From assembly GCA_002964805.2 (NCBI GenBank), contig PUDQ02000024.1, forward strand, positions 248,001-312,000: a DNA stretch of 64,000 bases, read 5' to 3'. The stretch is from Trametes villosa. Its lineage: Eukaryota; Basidiomycota; Agaricomycetes; Polyporales; Polyporaceae. Position 1 is the stretch's first letter. Each line of letters starts with the position of its first letter. A program made the position numbers and the translations under genes. Positions 1-10,715 of the stretch are shown one piece after another. The notes under the pieces were generated by a model that was not told the origin of the DNA, ran no database searches, and saw only the letters and a list, made by a program, of their open reading frames with translations.

Positions 1-1733
1 TCGGCTTCCACGACGTCGGGTGCGTATCCCCACTTCACTCCAACCTTCTCCTCTCTCACACCTCCTCCCTCCAGCCGCGTCCACCTCTTCTCGTCCCTCA
101 CCTTCACGCCGCTGCAGCAGCTCGCAGGGCACCTGAACGGGATCCGCGCGGTCGCGCTCTCGTCGAAGAACCTCGTCTCCGCGGGCGCGGACAAGGCGCT
201 CGTGTGCTGGGACTGGCGCGCGGGCACGAAGATCGTGCGCTTCGGGCAGCAGACGACGGTGAACATCGGCGTGCAGATCATCGGCAGCAGCCGCGAGGAG
301 GAGGGCGAGCGCGTGGTGAGCGTGACGATCGACGGCATCGTGCGCGTGTTCTCGATCAGTGAGTTTTTGCTTCGGAACGTGGCTTGAGCAGGTGCGGGAT
401 GTGAGATGCTGAATGGTGGGGTTTTTAGAGCGGAGGGAGATGGTCTCGCAGTTCAAGCTGAGCGAGCTTGGTGCTGGGGATCCGGTCATCAACGCGAAGC
501 TCTTGCAGGTTGGCCGCGCTCCGGACAACATGCTGCAGTAATTAGTTTCGCGATGTATTGCCCCGGTCTCTGCTAACGCTATTGCAGATGGTTCGCTGCG
601 AAGGGAACCCAGATGACCGTGCGTGGCAGTCTTACGCGCCGTTCGACTGCAACTAAATGTCTCTACAGTGCGCGACGAAGTCCGTCATCCTCCACTTGCA
701 ATGGACAGAAGAGGACGAGGCAACGCCCGCGACCGCCGGTTCACTCACCGCGCTGGACTCACCACGCCCCTCCACCCCACTGACGCCCGGCGCGCTGAGC
801 CCCGGCGCTCTCGCCCGCCCGCGCACCATCTCCTCCCTCTCGCGCTCCGCCTCGTCGCTGTCCACGCCCCAAAGACGGCAGTCTCTCGCGAGTTCCGCGA
901 GCAAGAGCCCCGCCTCCTCGCTCTCCGGCCCGAAGAGCCGCCTCTCGCTCAACATCTCGAGCGGCCCGATGACGCCCACGTCGCTGGTGGGGTCGCCGCG
1001 CACGGGCACGCCCGTCTCCGCGTTCAGGGACTCGCCGTTCGCGGGGAGGTTCGGGCGGGCGGCTGTGCTCACTGCGCCGCCGAAGCTCGTTGCGGTCGTC
1101 GATACGCCGGACGTGGCTGTTGGGGCGGTGGACCCGAGGAAGAAACGGGTTGTCACTGCTACGCGGTTCAGTACGCGTGCGGGCGCCGCACGTACGGTAA
1201 GTTTTTTTTTTCCTTCTTCATGACGTACCGTACGTCTCTCACGCCAGTCGTACAGCTCTACATGTCGCAACACCGCGACAAGGAGGAGGTGGCGAAGGAG
1301 GCGAGCGACGAAGACAGCGACTCGCCGCAGTCAGACGGCCCGCGCACGCCGTCGCCTGGTGTGGACTTCGACACAGACATCCTGCCCGTAACGGGCGCGT
1401 GGTCGGCGCTCGCGCACGAGGACAGCGTGTCCGCTGTTGGCGTGAAGGGCCTGAAGGGGCAGCTGCCCGCGAAGTTCCAGGGCCTCGCGACCCCGGAGAA
1501 GAACCCGATGTCGATGCAGCTGAGCCACGAGGAGGTCGTCGTGGGATGTGCGGATGGCACCATTTAGTGCGTCTTTGTTCGTTCCGATGTGCGTTTACTG
1601 GCGGGTGTTGATGAGGGTTCGTTGCAGCGTCATGAGCTTTGTCGGATACGACTACCAGAAGGAGCGCTCGTCGAGGCTGGTCGACCAGTCTATCGCGGAA
1701 GAAGACGAGGAGGCGTCCGCAGAGGAAGACTGA
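1..1733 (+). CDS. WD40-repeat protein, 3' portion (5' end outside window)
   Basis: Partial gene; the start lies left of the window. Exons read as <1-19, 75-358, 429-537, 588-618, 669-1196, 1256-1566 and 1628-1733, all joined by GT...AG introns of 50-71 nt in a continuous frame. The first exons encode WD40 blades ([20 protein letters not shown], then ALVCWDW, later [13 protein letters not shown]). A long Ser/Pro/Thr-rich disordered insert (exon at 669-1196, with repeated SPRP/TPLTP-type motifs) follows, then an acidic stretch, and a last blade-like segment ([10 protein letters not shown]) just before an acidic C-terminus ending [10 protein letters not shown]40 propellers are scaffolds. An F-box/WD40 substrate receptor of an SCF ligase is a possibility, but no F-box is visible because the N-terminus is missing. 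Confident about WD40, not about function. Confidence 0.8.
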
Positions 1734-2349
1734 AAATTCTAATCGTCTTGTCTATTACCGCCGAAGCTATCCACATGCACGCCTCACCGCCATCGGAACC
1801 GGAAGCAGATATCTATTCGTCCTATCATCGTCGTCGCTCTGCGGATCGTTACGCTCGTATGCACGTTCGCTTGTTTATCCCGGAAGGAAGGAGGCTCGCT
1901 ATTCTACTTTAGTCGCTCTAGTTTACTCGCTCGCTTGTCACTCACGTCCCCTTTACGCCCACGGAATAATATCACCTGATGATACAGTAGCTGCGAGACT
2001 GCCCCGTCCTCAACGCCACGAAGCGGCAGCGGTTGCGATCGTTCCCAATTGGGAACGCAAGAGCTTCCCGATGAGATCTCGATCGCCCCGCGCACTGACG
2101 ACAGCGGGGGCGACGTCATGGCCGATCGTCATTCCCCAGACGCAAACGCAATGTTGGTGCAATGGACGGAGTGTGATTGGCCCGGACGGTGGAGTGCCTC
2201 TGGGCCTCATAAGACGTCGCAGGTGCGGGGACGCGTGCAGTCAAGTGCTTATAATGCTCGCGACGCAGCCAAAGACGCAACTCATCCGCACTCTTCGCCC
2301 CCTTCGTCTCAGCAATTCGTCCACATCTGCACTTACATATCGCCGAACT
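1734..2349. other. Intergenic region upstream of hemerythrin-like gene
   Basis: No coding exon is supportable here. It should hold the 3' end of the WD40 gene and the promoter of the hemerythrin-like gene. A perfect 16-bp palindrome lies at 2041-2056 (separate entry). The long plus-strand ORF crossing this stretch has no recognisable domain and runs through the real first intron of the next gene. Confidence 0.6.
2041..2056. promoter_or_regulatory. Perfect 16-bp palindrome, possible dimeric transcription-factor site
   Basis: GTTCCCAATTGGGAAC is an exact palindrome about 300 bp upstream of the hemerythrin-like start codon. Dimeric regulators bind such sites, but no family consensus is assigned; the regulatory role is inferred from position and symmetry only. 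Confidence 0.3.
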
Positions 2350-3165
2350 ATGTCGACCCTGTTCGCGTCTATCAAGGAGGACCATGAGGAGGTGAGCGTG
2401 GATGCCTTGCGAAGGCTTGAATGAACGCTCATTCCAGGATGCAGATGTATGAGTACCACGATCAGTACAAGCGCGCGCATGAACGCGGCGACGTTGACGC
2501 ACAGGCGCGGTGGGCGCGACAATTGACCTGGGAGATCGCCCGCCACGCCGTCGGCGAAGAGATCGTTGTCTACCCTCTCATGGAGAAGCACCTCGGCGCA
2601 AAGGGCAAGGAGCTCGCCGACCACGACCGCGAGGAACACCAGGTAAGCTTCCATCCCATCGAGCGCAGCGTCAGGACAGATACTGACACCACCATCTTGT
2701 AGGAGGTGAAAGAGCACTTATACAAACTCGAGTCCCTCCAGCCCGGAAGCGTGGAGTACCATACGCTCCTCACGTCCACCATGGAGTCCCTGCACCATCA
2801 CAACGATGACGAGGAGATCAAGGACCTGCCCCTGCTCGAGCCCATCATCGGCGAGGAGGCGAGCAAGGAGGCCGCGCTGAGCTTCAAGAAGACGAAGAAG
2901 CTCGTTCCTACAAGGTTGGTACTCCATACCGCGTGGTGCAGACTTTTGTACTTACGAAGCTCGAACATGCAGGACGCACCCCTCCATTCCCAATCAGCCT
3001 CCATTCGAGACGCTGCTGGGGCTGTTGGAGGCGCCAATTGACAAGATCAAGGACTACTTCGCTACCTTCCCCACGGCAGACGAGATGAAGGAGGCGAAGG
3101 AAGAGCTTAAGCACCGCGACCACGACGCCGCTGCTGGCAGGGCAGCTGCAGCGGGGAACCACTGA
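2350..3165 (+). CDS. Hemerythrin-like (HHE) cation-binding protein
   Basis: Exons 2350-2391, 2445-2642, 2703-2914 and 2973-3165 give 214 residues with the frame closed. The protein begins MSTLFASIKEDHEE, and has the helical His/Glu pattern of the HHE family: KEDHEEMYEYHDQYK, then WEIARHAVGEEIVVYPLMEK, then ADHDREEHQEVKEHLYKLE, then ESLHHHNDDEEIKDLPLLEP. These His/Glu residues are the expected di-iron ligands of a four-helix bundle. A C-terminal tail (PSIPNQPPFETLLGLLEAP...) follows the bundle. Fungal members are cytosolic or unlocated proteins implicated in O2/NO or iron handling; the role here is inferred from the family. A second, divergent paralogue lies at 21995-22961. No signal peptide is visible. 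Confidence 0.88.
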
Positions 3166-3357
3166 GCGTTGTGCCCCCATGGAATCTTGGACTCGACACG
3201 GGGGAAATGTACCGTAATGTATGATATATCCTGCTCCGCAATAAATAGTACTCGCAGTATGTGAACCACAACTCATGAGAAGTACTTCCAACCTGTTCGC
3301 GAACATCAACAAGCTGCCCAATCGCCACAACACCTTGCTTACCTCGCCCTCACCTCC

Positions 3358-5255
3358 CTAGACCACAGGCAAACTCTCCAGCACCCGCTCGGCGTCCACC
3401 CACTCCATCAACACCTCCCCAGCCGTCCCCTCCTTCCCGCCGCCCGCCTCTTCCTGCTTGTCATCCTGCCCCTCTTCCCCACTCTCCGTCTGCCCCGCAC
3501 CCCCGCGCGTGTCCGACGAGCCAGAGCCCGACGCGAACAGCACGTCGTGGTCGAGCTGTGCGCCCAGCGGGCTCACGAAGCTGTCGACAAACCGGCGCGA
3601 CGCCGTCCCCCACCCGCTCGCCGTCGCAGCGGTGAAGTGCGAGCGGTCCGCGAAGTCGAGCGCGGTGTCCCCGGGGTCGGACGCGGCGAAGGCGGCGCTG
3701 CCGACGGGCGAGTCGCGCGCCGCGGCGTCGATCTCGCGCAGGTTCACGAGGAAGCGCGCGATGAGAATCGTGGTGAGGCTGTGCGTGAGGGATGGGGGCG
3801 TTAGTGGGTACTGGGCGATTGAGAGGTGGGGATGAGGGAGGGGGCGTACGGTTCTTCGAAGGTTGTGATGAAGTTCGCTTGCTGAAATATGGTGTGGGCT
3901 GTCAGCGCGCGCTAGGAAGGACGGATGGGGTGCAGGAACGTACGTCTGACATCCGGACGATGATCTGGAGGATGTTGAGGACGAGTAGGATACTACCACG
4001 ACAATCAGCGGTCCGCCGCGCTCTATTCCCCGGTTAATCGAAAGAGAACGTACGCAAAATATACAGTGCCTAGCCATTCATGTCAGTATTAATGTGAATG
4101 GGGTGAAAACGGGCGTTCGGGGCACGCACCGTCACGCAGCAAGAGCTGCAAGAATGACGCCCTGACGTTGGCCTGCGACGCGGCCACGCGGAAGCGGTAC
4201 GTCCGCCACCAGGTGACTCCGATGACCATCGCGTCCGCAACGATGAGGCAGATGCGCGTTGCCGTCGTCCCTGATGGTGGTTTGTCCGGTGAGCAACTGC
4301 ACGGCACGGCGCGCTGGGCATGGGTACGTACAGCTGTATGCGAGAATGCAGCGAGTGATTTGTTAGGTCGACTGTGAGCTACGGGGAGGATGCAGGTGCA
4401 CGCACTGGTCGATGAACGTGAGGGTGAGACCCGGGAACGTCGGGATGCAGAAGACCGGCGCGGGCAGGTTGATGGGCACGATCTGGATGAAGTTGTACTG
4501 GAACGAGCCGTAAGTCGACGCACGGCAGGAAATGCGGGGCGGGATTACGGACGATGTTGTAGCAGGCTGGGGTGATGGAGAGCAGGAAGACGAGGACGGC
4601 GATCGGCCAGGTGCGGTTGCTCATGGCGTAGGCACGAAGGGCGGAGAAGGCTGTGGGCGGCAAATGTGATGAGCATCGCTTGCGAGAGGGGGAGAGGGTT
4701 GGGTAAGACGTACCTGCCCATACGAAGTATGGTGCGATGCTGAAGACGGCGAGGACGCGGTTGAGAACCACGCAGCTGAATGGAGTTGGTGGGTATAAGC
4801 AACGCGGGGGGTGCGAAAACGTACCTCTGTAGCAATAAATCGGCATATCAGTATGTCATGTTGGAATAGGGCAGGAAGGGGGGACTTGCCTCATCCGAAA
4901 TTGTGAATGAGAGCGGGAGCTGCACCGCGAACTGCACGAGCATGATGTAGCGGTTGAGGAAGAATATGAGCGACGCGCTGTTGAATTTGCGCCTCCAGAC
5001 GAGGGCCACCTCGCGGTCGAAGGTGATGATGCACTCCCACACGAGCCAAGCTGAATATTGCCGTGTTAGCGGCTCAAACCGACCTTAGGAGGGAGGATAT
5101 GTGTTCACCGACTGCGCCCACGAATGTGAGGTTATAGGTGAAGCTATGGCAGAGCCATGAATTAGCTGTTGGATGGGCGGTCAGGGAAGGAAAGTGGCTC
5201 ACGTTTCCTTGAAGTCGGAGATGAGCTCTGCGGGTGTCTCTTGGAAGGAAGACAT
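3358..5255 (-). CDS. Seven-helix membrane protein, DUF6533 type, with two 2-nt microexons
   Basis: Minus-strand exons, start to stop: 5203-5255, 5109-5143, 4890-5050, 4825-4826, 4714-4775, 4553-4650, 4406-4497, 4332-4333, 4130-4270, 4054-4069, 3944-3992, 3850-3881, 3358-3778, giving 387 residues. The N-terminus MSSFQETPAELISDF is followed by the DUF6533 signature (WECIITFDREVALVWRRKF, then FFLNRYI). Hydrophobic helices continue (VLAVFSIAPYFVWA, AVLVFLLSITPA, CLIVADAMVIGVTWW, AILLVLNILQIIV), with a polar Gly/Glu/Ser-rich cytoplasmic tail. The frame closes only if the 2-nt exons AG (4825-4826) and CT (4332-4333) are used; both lie between good acceptors and GTACGT donors. Intron 3 starts with GC (GCAAGT). 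Function of the family is unknown; a receptor- or transporter-like membrane role is a guess. Confidence 0.82.
4332..4333 (-). other. Predicted second 2-nt microexon (CT)
   Basis: Minus-strand acceptor GCATACAG, then CT, then donor GTACGTACCC. The upstream exon ends CA (phase 2) and the downstream exon must start GG ACG; inserting CT gives CAC TGG ACG and keeps the frame into the helix CLIVADAMVIGVTWW. Confidence 0.45.
4825..4826 (-). other. Predicted 2-nt microexon (AG)
   Basis: On the minus strand this dinucleotide lies between an acceptor ending GCTACAG and a donor GTACGT. The preceding exon ends in phase 0 (GAT GAG) and the next must start in phase 2 (C TGC GTG). Two nucleotides are needed, and AG gives the peptide DESC, which fits the family. 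Confidence 0.5.
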
Positions 5256-6819
5256 TTTCGCCGGACGAGCCGCTGCAAGTACCACCGCCTACCTAACTCC
5301 CATATAACGCTACATTTTTATACGCCCTACTATCCACAAAATGGCACCGCCGTCAGGTTCTCTCCGAGACCGCCACGAAGCTCAGCTCCGTCAGAGTCCG
5401 CGCATGTCGCAGGGTGGCAGCCGCTGGTGTGGTATTATTGCGAAGAATATCTGTCATGGTGAGACGCTTCGGCAATTCGAGGTTTCTAGAGGCGACCGCA
5501 GGTGGAACAATTCTCCCATAGCCAGAAGTGGGCTTTGGGAAGGAAGGCGTTGACATGGGAGCGCGGCATCCCTGTTTAAGTGAGCAGGTGCTTGCGGTTC
5601 AGCCGCTTTACAATTGACATACTACGTTGGGATCCTGGAGGCTACGAGTGATCAATGAGCTCTCGGTTTTGGTTATTACGCTGGGGTAATGGCGCACCTC
5701 ATCATTCAGTAACGCAGGTTACAGGGCATGCTTTTGACAGCAAGCTTCTTCACGCGCAGCCGCGAAGATGACGACTTGGTAAAGACAATCTGCTTCATAG
5801 AATCACGACAGCGGTCGATCTTGACGTATCATAACCGGCCGGCGTCATGATCTCAGCGGGGATCTCTCGGTGCCTTTGCAGCCAGTATTAGCACGATGCT
5901 GAGAAGAAAGCCCCCAGAGTGGTGGGGGAAACCCGGCACCGGTCATTGCAAGTTCGGCATGAGTGCGCACGGCTCCTCGAGGGCAGGGTCTAGAGCAGCA
6001 GGGGTTAGCGAGCCCCGTAGGGAAGCGTTCTTTCTGTGACGGACGACGAAGCCAGGATGATTGACTCGTACATATGAGCGAACGGGTCGCCTAACAGTAC
6101 CAGCGCACTAAAAATAGCGCTGAGCTTCATAGTGTAAGCACTCGTAGTCTGCGGATCATGTACTGTTGCACGTACTATATCACTTGTGGGGCCGAAGCTT
6201 ACTGGGACCTTGCGTGCGACAACAGCGCTCGCGAGCACGTCCCCTTGACTTGCGCATTCACAGTCATGCGTACCATTGACGATGCCTACCAATAGGACTT
6301 CTCATTGTATCAAGGCCGTGATGTGAGCGCTGCAACTGAACGGTAACTTGAAAGTGGTTGTGGTGGTGTCTGGACAAGAAGCAGCGGTGCCGGGGACGGC
6401 GTTCAATATGAGCGGCGGTGCCGAGAGTAGCCGAATGCCCAAAAGCGGACAAGTGCGTCCTCGCTTACGGGCGCTTTTCCCTCTGTTCCTGACTGCTTTC
6501 TGCAACGACGACGCATCGACGTAGCCGAGCTCCTCTCACTCTCTGCGGCATCGCACGACAGCAAACTCAGCTCAATTGGCATGGGAGACCGTGCATATTT
6601 CGCGGGTATAAGCCCGAGAAGAACCAGCAGCGCGCGGAAAGAGCGGGCCTCCAGGAGCGGTCCGGTGACCGAAACCCACGCCCAAGATAACACAGCCAGT
6701 GCACGAGCACTCCACGGCGCTCAGCCAGCCTCGAGTCCGACACCGACTCCGCCGTGTGCGTGAGCCTTGCCCACAGTGCGTGCGCAGATCTGCGCACCAG
6801 GCTGCGTCCCCCCGCCATC
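5256..6819. other. Intergenic region, divergent promoters; no convincing gene
   Basis: Lies between the divergently transcribed membrane-protein and ATG27-like genes. A minus-strand ORF at 6005-6292 contains an internal Met followed by a signal-peptide-like stretch (MKLSAIFSALVLLG), and an upstream segment is Thr/Cys-rich, so a small secreted protein or a decayed one is conceivable. I could not build a model with good splice sites. Confidence 0.5.
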
Positions 6820-8897
6820 ATGCTCCTCGCAGCCCTCGTCCCCCTCGTGCTCGCCGCCTGCTCGCAGGCCCTCGCAGCCGCTGCGGATCCCCAGCCCACC
6901 AGAGGGACGCCGCACGATCACAAGTTCCGCCGCCTCGAGAGCCTGACAAAGCAGTGCAAGTTCACGCTCGGCGGGCAGCAGTTCGACCTCTGCCCCGTCC
7001 TCGAGGGAAACGACGGCGGGTGGACGGCTGGGATCGAGCGCAAGACGCCGCCGACGGTCACGAAGACGTCATACCACATCTCGTTGCAGGGCCCGCTGAA
7101 GAAGGACGAAAAAGCGGACAAGTACGAGCAGGTCAGTACGCGCGTTTCTCGCAAACTCTGCACGACGTGAGTGCGCGATCACCGCTGGGCGTGAGCGTGC
7201 CGCTCGCAGCTGTCATAAGTAGTGCCGAGCACGACATACCAGCCGGTATAGGGTATCATACCAAACTGGGATGGGACAGACACCGAGCAGAAGATCACCC
7301 TTTAACGTCTGGTATAAATTTAACAGAAGGATTGTGGATGGCCGGGCTACCCACCAATGTTGGATGCCTCGGCACGTCTCGATCGCGTATGTACACCGCC
7401 GAGCTCGTTGCCAGTTCTTAGGGTTACCGCCGCGCCGTCCCCTCGAACATCTCCGTCGGCTTTGAGCATTCGGAGCTGTACTCTGACTCCTGCGCCCTTA
7501 CCTCACCCGGAGGGATTAAATTTCGGAACGTTTGATGCGCAGATTGGAGTCGCAGTCGATGCACCATCGTAGCGCGGCCACTAGGACATGCCGTGAAGAA
7601 GCACGGTGAAAATACTGTGCGCACTCATCGGATCGAGCGCAGTCCGGTGTAATTGAAGGCCAACGCTAGCCCTCCACGCAAACTCTACTATGTGGTATGA
7701 TGGTGGTATATCTTTGGTGATGGTTGTCCGGTCCCGGGCTGGAAGGACCTCCTGCGGTGGTTGGTGGTGACCCTATGTCGACTCTAGTGGTGAAACTTTG
7801 TCGGTTTTAGTGCGGTCAGCGAATGACTCTGTTTCCAAGGCGCGCGGCCATACGAAGTGGAACCCGATGCTGACGAGCATGCCTTCACAGTGCCCACCTG
7901 GGACGTGGATATGCCAGATCGGTCAGTCAAAGATTACTCTATCAGGGTCTCTCGTGCTCACGTTTCCGGTAACAGTGACGAACCGCCGACCCCGTTTCCC
8001 TGACGAGGAGCCGCGCGTCCTCCAGACAGTGCCCGTCGCGGGCGCGATGAACCTCCCCAACATCACCGCCTACCACCCTGGGGTGAACATCACCGCGCAA
8101 CTCGCGCCGTCGCGCCAGGAAGACGCGAAGCACGGTGCGCGTTCTCCGTATAGACACAAACCCCGACCTCGAACGCTCACTTACGGCGTGCTGCAGACGT
8201 CCTGCACGTACGCCTGCACGGCGGCTACTACGTGTACGGCGCCCAGAAGGCCGATCTGCAGTTTATCTGTGATCATGGCGTCGACGAGGTGTGTCAACCC
8301 GCTGCTCCATCGAGGAAGATGTGCGCTAACTGTAACTCAAAGCCCACATCGCCTAACTATGCTTATGCGTGGAACGGCACGCACACCTTCGTTTGGCGCA
8401 CGAAGCATGCTTGCGGCAAGCAGCTTTCCCTTCCGACATCGACGTCGGCAGCGCCAACCGTCACGCCTCGGCCCACCTCTATCCCGTCAGACGAGCCGCC
8501 CGAGGACGAGCCGCCCACCGACGACGAGGGCACCCCGGACAAGTCCGAGCAGGATCTGGCCAACGAGCACCCGATCCTTGGGCGCGCGTCGCGCCCGGCA
8601 CTCATCTTGCTCCTGTCGTCCTTCGCCGCCGTCCTCGCGCTCGTGTACGTAGCGTGGTTCCCACCTACCCGCGTCCGGAAAGCAGTGTCACGCTTTGTGA
8701 AAGCGCACCCACGCCTCACGCGCTTCCGCGTCGGCGAGCGGGTGCTTATGCGCTGGGCGTACGAGGACCTCGAGATGGAGGACGGGTACGAGTACGGAGA
8801 AGGCGAGGAGGACGTTATGGTAAACTACGCGCCCGAGGTCGAGGAGGGGATTCCGCTCAAGCCGTCGCCGCGCTTCGCTGGTTACGGGGCAGCTTAG
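6820..8897 (+). CDS. ATG27: Autophagy-related protein 27-like (MRH-domain type I membrane protein)
   Basis: Exons 6820-7131, 7891-7921, 7976-8134, 8197-8288 and 8343-8897 give 382 residues with the frame closed. There is an N-terminal signal peptide (MLLAALVPLVLAACSQALA). The luminal domain has the Atg27/mannose-6-phosphate-receptor-homology cysteines: KQCKFTLGGQQFDLCPVLEG, KTPPTVTKTSYHISL, CPPGTWICQI, FICDHGVDE, and YAWNGTHTFVWRTKHAC near residue 230. A Ser/Pro/Glu-rich stalk precedes one membrane helix (ALILLLSSFAAVLALVYVAW) and a cytosolic tail rich in Asp/Glu. In yeast Atg27 cycles between Golgi, endosomes and pre-autophagosomal sites and supports Atg9 traffic; that role is transferred by family. 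The tail ends YGAA rather than the yeast YSAV sorting motif. Intron 1 is 759 nt, far larger than others here. ATG12 follows 368 bp downstream. Confidence 0.82.
7132..7890 (+). other. Unusually long intron 1 of the ATG27-like gene (759 nt)
   Basis: The donor GTCAGT (after GAG CAG) and acceptor CTTCACAG (before TGC CCA) are required by the conserved CPPGTWIC segment. All other introns in this gene are 53-62 nt. The interior contains several spare splice-like sites and stop-filled, formerly coding-looking text around 7430-7520; an old insertion is likely, but I found no terminal repeats or target duplication. Confidence 0.55.
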
Positions 8898-9265
8898 ACG
8901 GTCAGTGGGTGCTTTTTCGCGGCGTTGTATGCTTTGGGCCTTCGTGTATGTATGTAACTCTAGATGTGTGTATGTTTCGCGTGCTGCCATGTATCCCGCT
9001 GTAGAACCAAATCTGTAGACTATGTGTTATCTGTATCGTTGGCTATCAAACACGAGACTTGCACAGTACTAATCCGTCCCCCTGGGGTCAATGCGACTGC
9101 TAGGGCCTTCAACAACGCATTTCGGGAGACTTGTCCCAGCCTTGCCCTAGCCTGTTACAGTAGTGTACTCCTCGCCGGAAGACACGGACCGACGCTCCGC
9201 GAAGCGGGTTGTAGCAGCGCAGCAAGCGCCCGCCTCCTCGACCGAGCCGCCACCTCCGCGATCGC
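8898..9265. other. ATG27-ATG12 intergenic region
   Basis: 368 bp between two same-strand genes; it must contain the 3' end of ATG27 and the promoter of ATG12. No other feature seen. Confidence 0.6.
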
Positions 9266-9897
9266 ATGGCACTCACCCGCGGCAGCCCCGAGCCTCACGC
9301 CCGCGCCCTCCCCTCGGCATGGACCTACTCTGACGGCGGACACACCCTGCAGGAGGCCCAGGAGGCCCTCGAGACGTACAAGAAGAAGGACGGCAACAAG
9401 GGTGCGCCTCCTCTTCCGCCCTGGTATCACCGCCCAGGGCCGTGCTCACGGCTGTCTACCGCTCCCCGCAGTGGTCGTGCGCTTCAAGGCGGTGGGGAAC
9501 GCGCCGATCATGAAGCAGAACTTCTACAAGATTACCGCGTCGAACAGGTTCCAGGCGGTGATCCAGTTCTTGCGGAAGGAGCTCGGGTGGAAGCAGGGCG
9601 ACCCGCTGGTACGTCCCTTTCTGCGTTCTCGCGGTGCGATCGACGGGTGCGAGGCTGTCACCGCGCCGTAGTTCACGTACATCAACCTCGCGTTCTCGCC
9701 TGCGCCCGATGATACCGTCGCGAATCTGTTCAAGGTGCGTGGCTAGGATTGTGTTCCCGTGCTGGTGTTTACCGGACCTGCAGTCTTTTTCCACCGAGGG
9801 ACACCTAATAGTGAACTATAGGTGAGTACACTCCCAACCCCAGGTATTTCCGCGCCCACAACGACCCTTTCTTAGTACTACTGCCGCTTGGGGCTGA
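9266..9897 (+). CDS. ATG12: Ubiquitin-like autophagy conjugation protein Atg12
   Basis: Exons 9266-9401, 9472-9608, 9672-9734, 9784-9821 and 9876-9897 give 131 residues. After a short variable N-terminus (up to about residue 45) comes the ubiquitin-like core: [73 protein letters not shown] and the C-terminal STTAAWG. The protein ends directly in the Gly that is conjugated by Atg7/Atg10 to a Lys of Atg5, forming the Atg12-Atg5-Atg16 E3 complex for Atg8 lipidation. As in other Atg12 proteins no C-terminal processing is needed. The five-exon model has standard splice sites and a closed frame. Its neighbour upstream is another autophagy gene. Confidence 0.93.
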
Positions 9898-10715
9898 TAC
9901 ATGGGACATCGCCCCGGATTCCCCTTGGATCTCTTTGCTGTACTTGTATGTCGCGTCGGACACCTTCACACAAGGTTACCTGGTTTTTGCAGCGCGTTAC
10001 ATCTATCTGTGCTCCCCCGCGAAAATCTGCTGCGCATCGGGCGTATGCGTCGACAGCCTGTCAGAAGAGCGAATGGTAGTCTCTCAGCGATCCTGGAACA
10101 GTCATACGTGCAGTCATTCGTGGCCCTCGGCTCTGGCCTAATCCCGACCCGCTAATGCTCAGGTGCGGGCGCCCAAGAACAGGAAACGTGTTGGGCGCAC
10201 TCTGATGTGCAGCAGGCTGATAATGCCGACGAGTTCGGATCCAGGGACATTCTTGAAACGATGCTGACAGCGACCTTCCCTCAGCGGGTTGCATTGCGCA
10301 GGTCTTGGAGCAAGAAGAAACATCCAAACCGAGTGCTCTCGGCCAGATCTGAGCACACCTTTCTCAGGGAAAGGTCGAGCAGTGCAGCTGCGCGCTCCTC
10401 GGATCGCAGCTCGCAGTTTGCGCCGCCGCTAGAGGACGTCGTTTGCCAAGCAGCCGCCTCTCAAGACATTTTCGTGTACTGGTAAGCCACGCCACAACCC
10501 CTTCGGACCGTGGCGGCAAGGTTGATGCAAGTATAGTAGCGATGCACAGCTGTTCAGGACGTGTCTGCGTCACATACACCACACCCTCATCAAACAGCAA
10601 CCGCTTGGGCAGCGCGCCAGCCCCAGGGCGCACCAGACAAATTGCTTCTTAATGCCGAGAGCGAAGGGTTCTGAGCCCGGCCATCCGCTCTGTCTCCCTT
10701 CCTAGCGGCCTTACC
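9898..10715. other. Intergenic region, no gene seen
   Basis: About 0.8 kb between ATG12 and the O-methyltransferase. Only short overlapping ORFs without recognisable domains; no RNA gene or repeat seen. Confidence 0.6.

Noticed and set aside
1639..2424. 261-codon plus-strand ORF spanning the end of the WD40 gene and the start of the hemerythrin gene
   Set aside because: Out of frame with both real genes and runs through a good intron; no domain.
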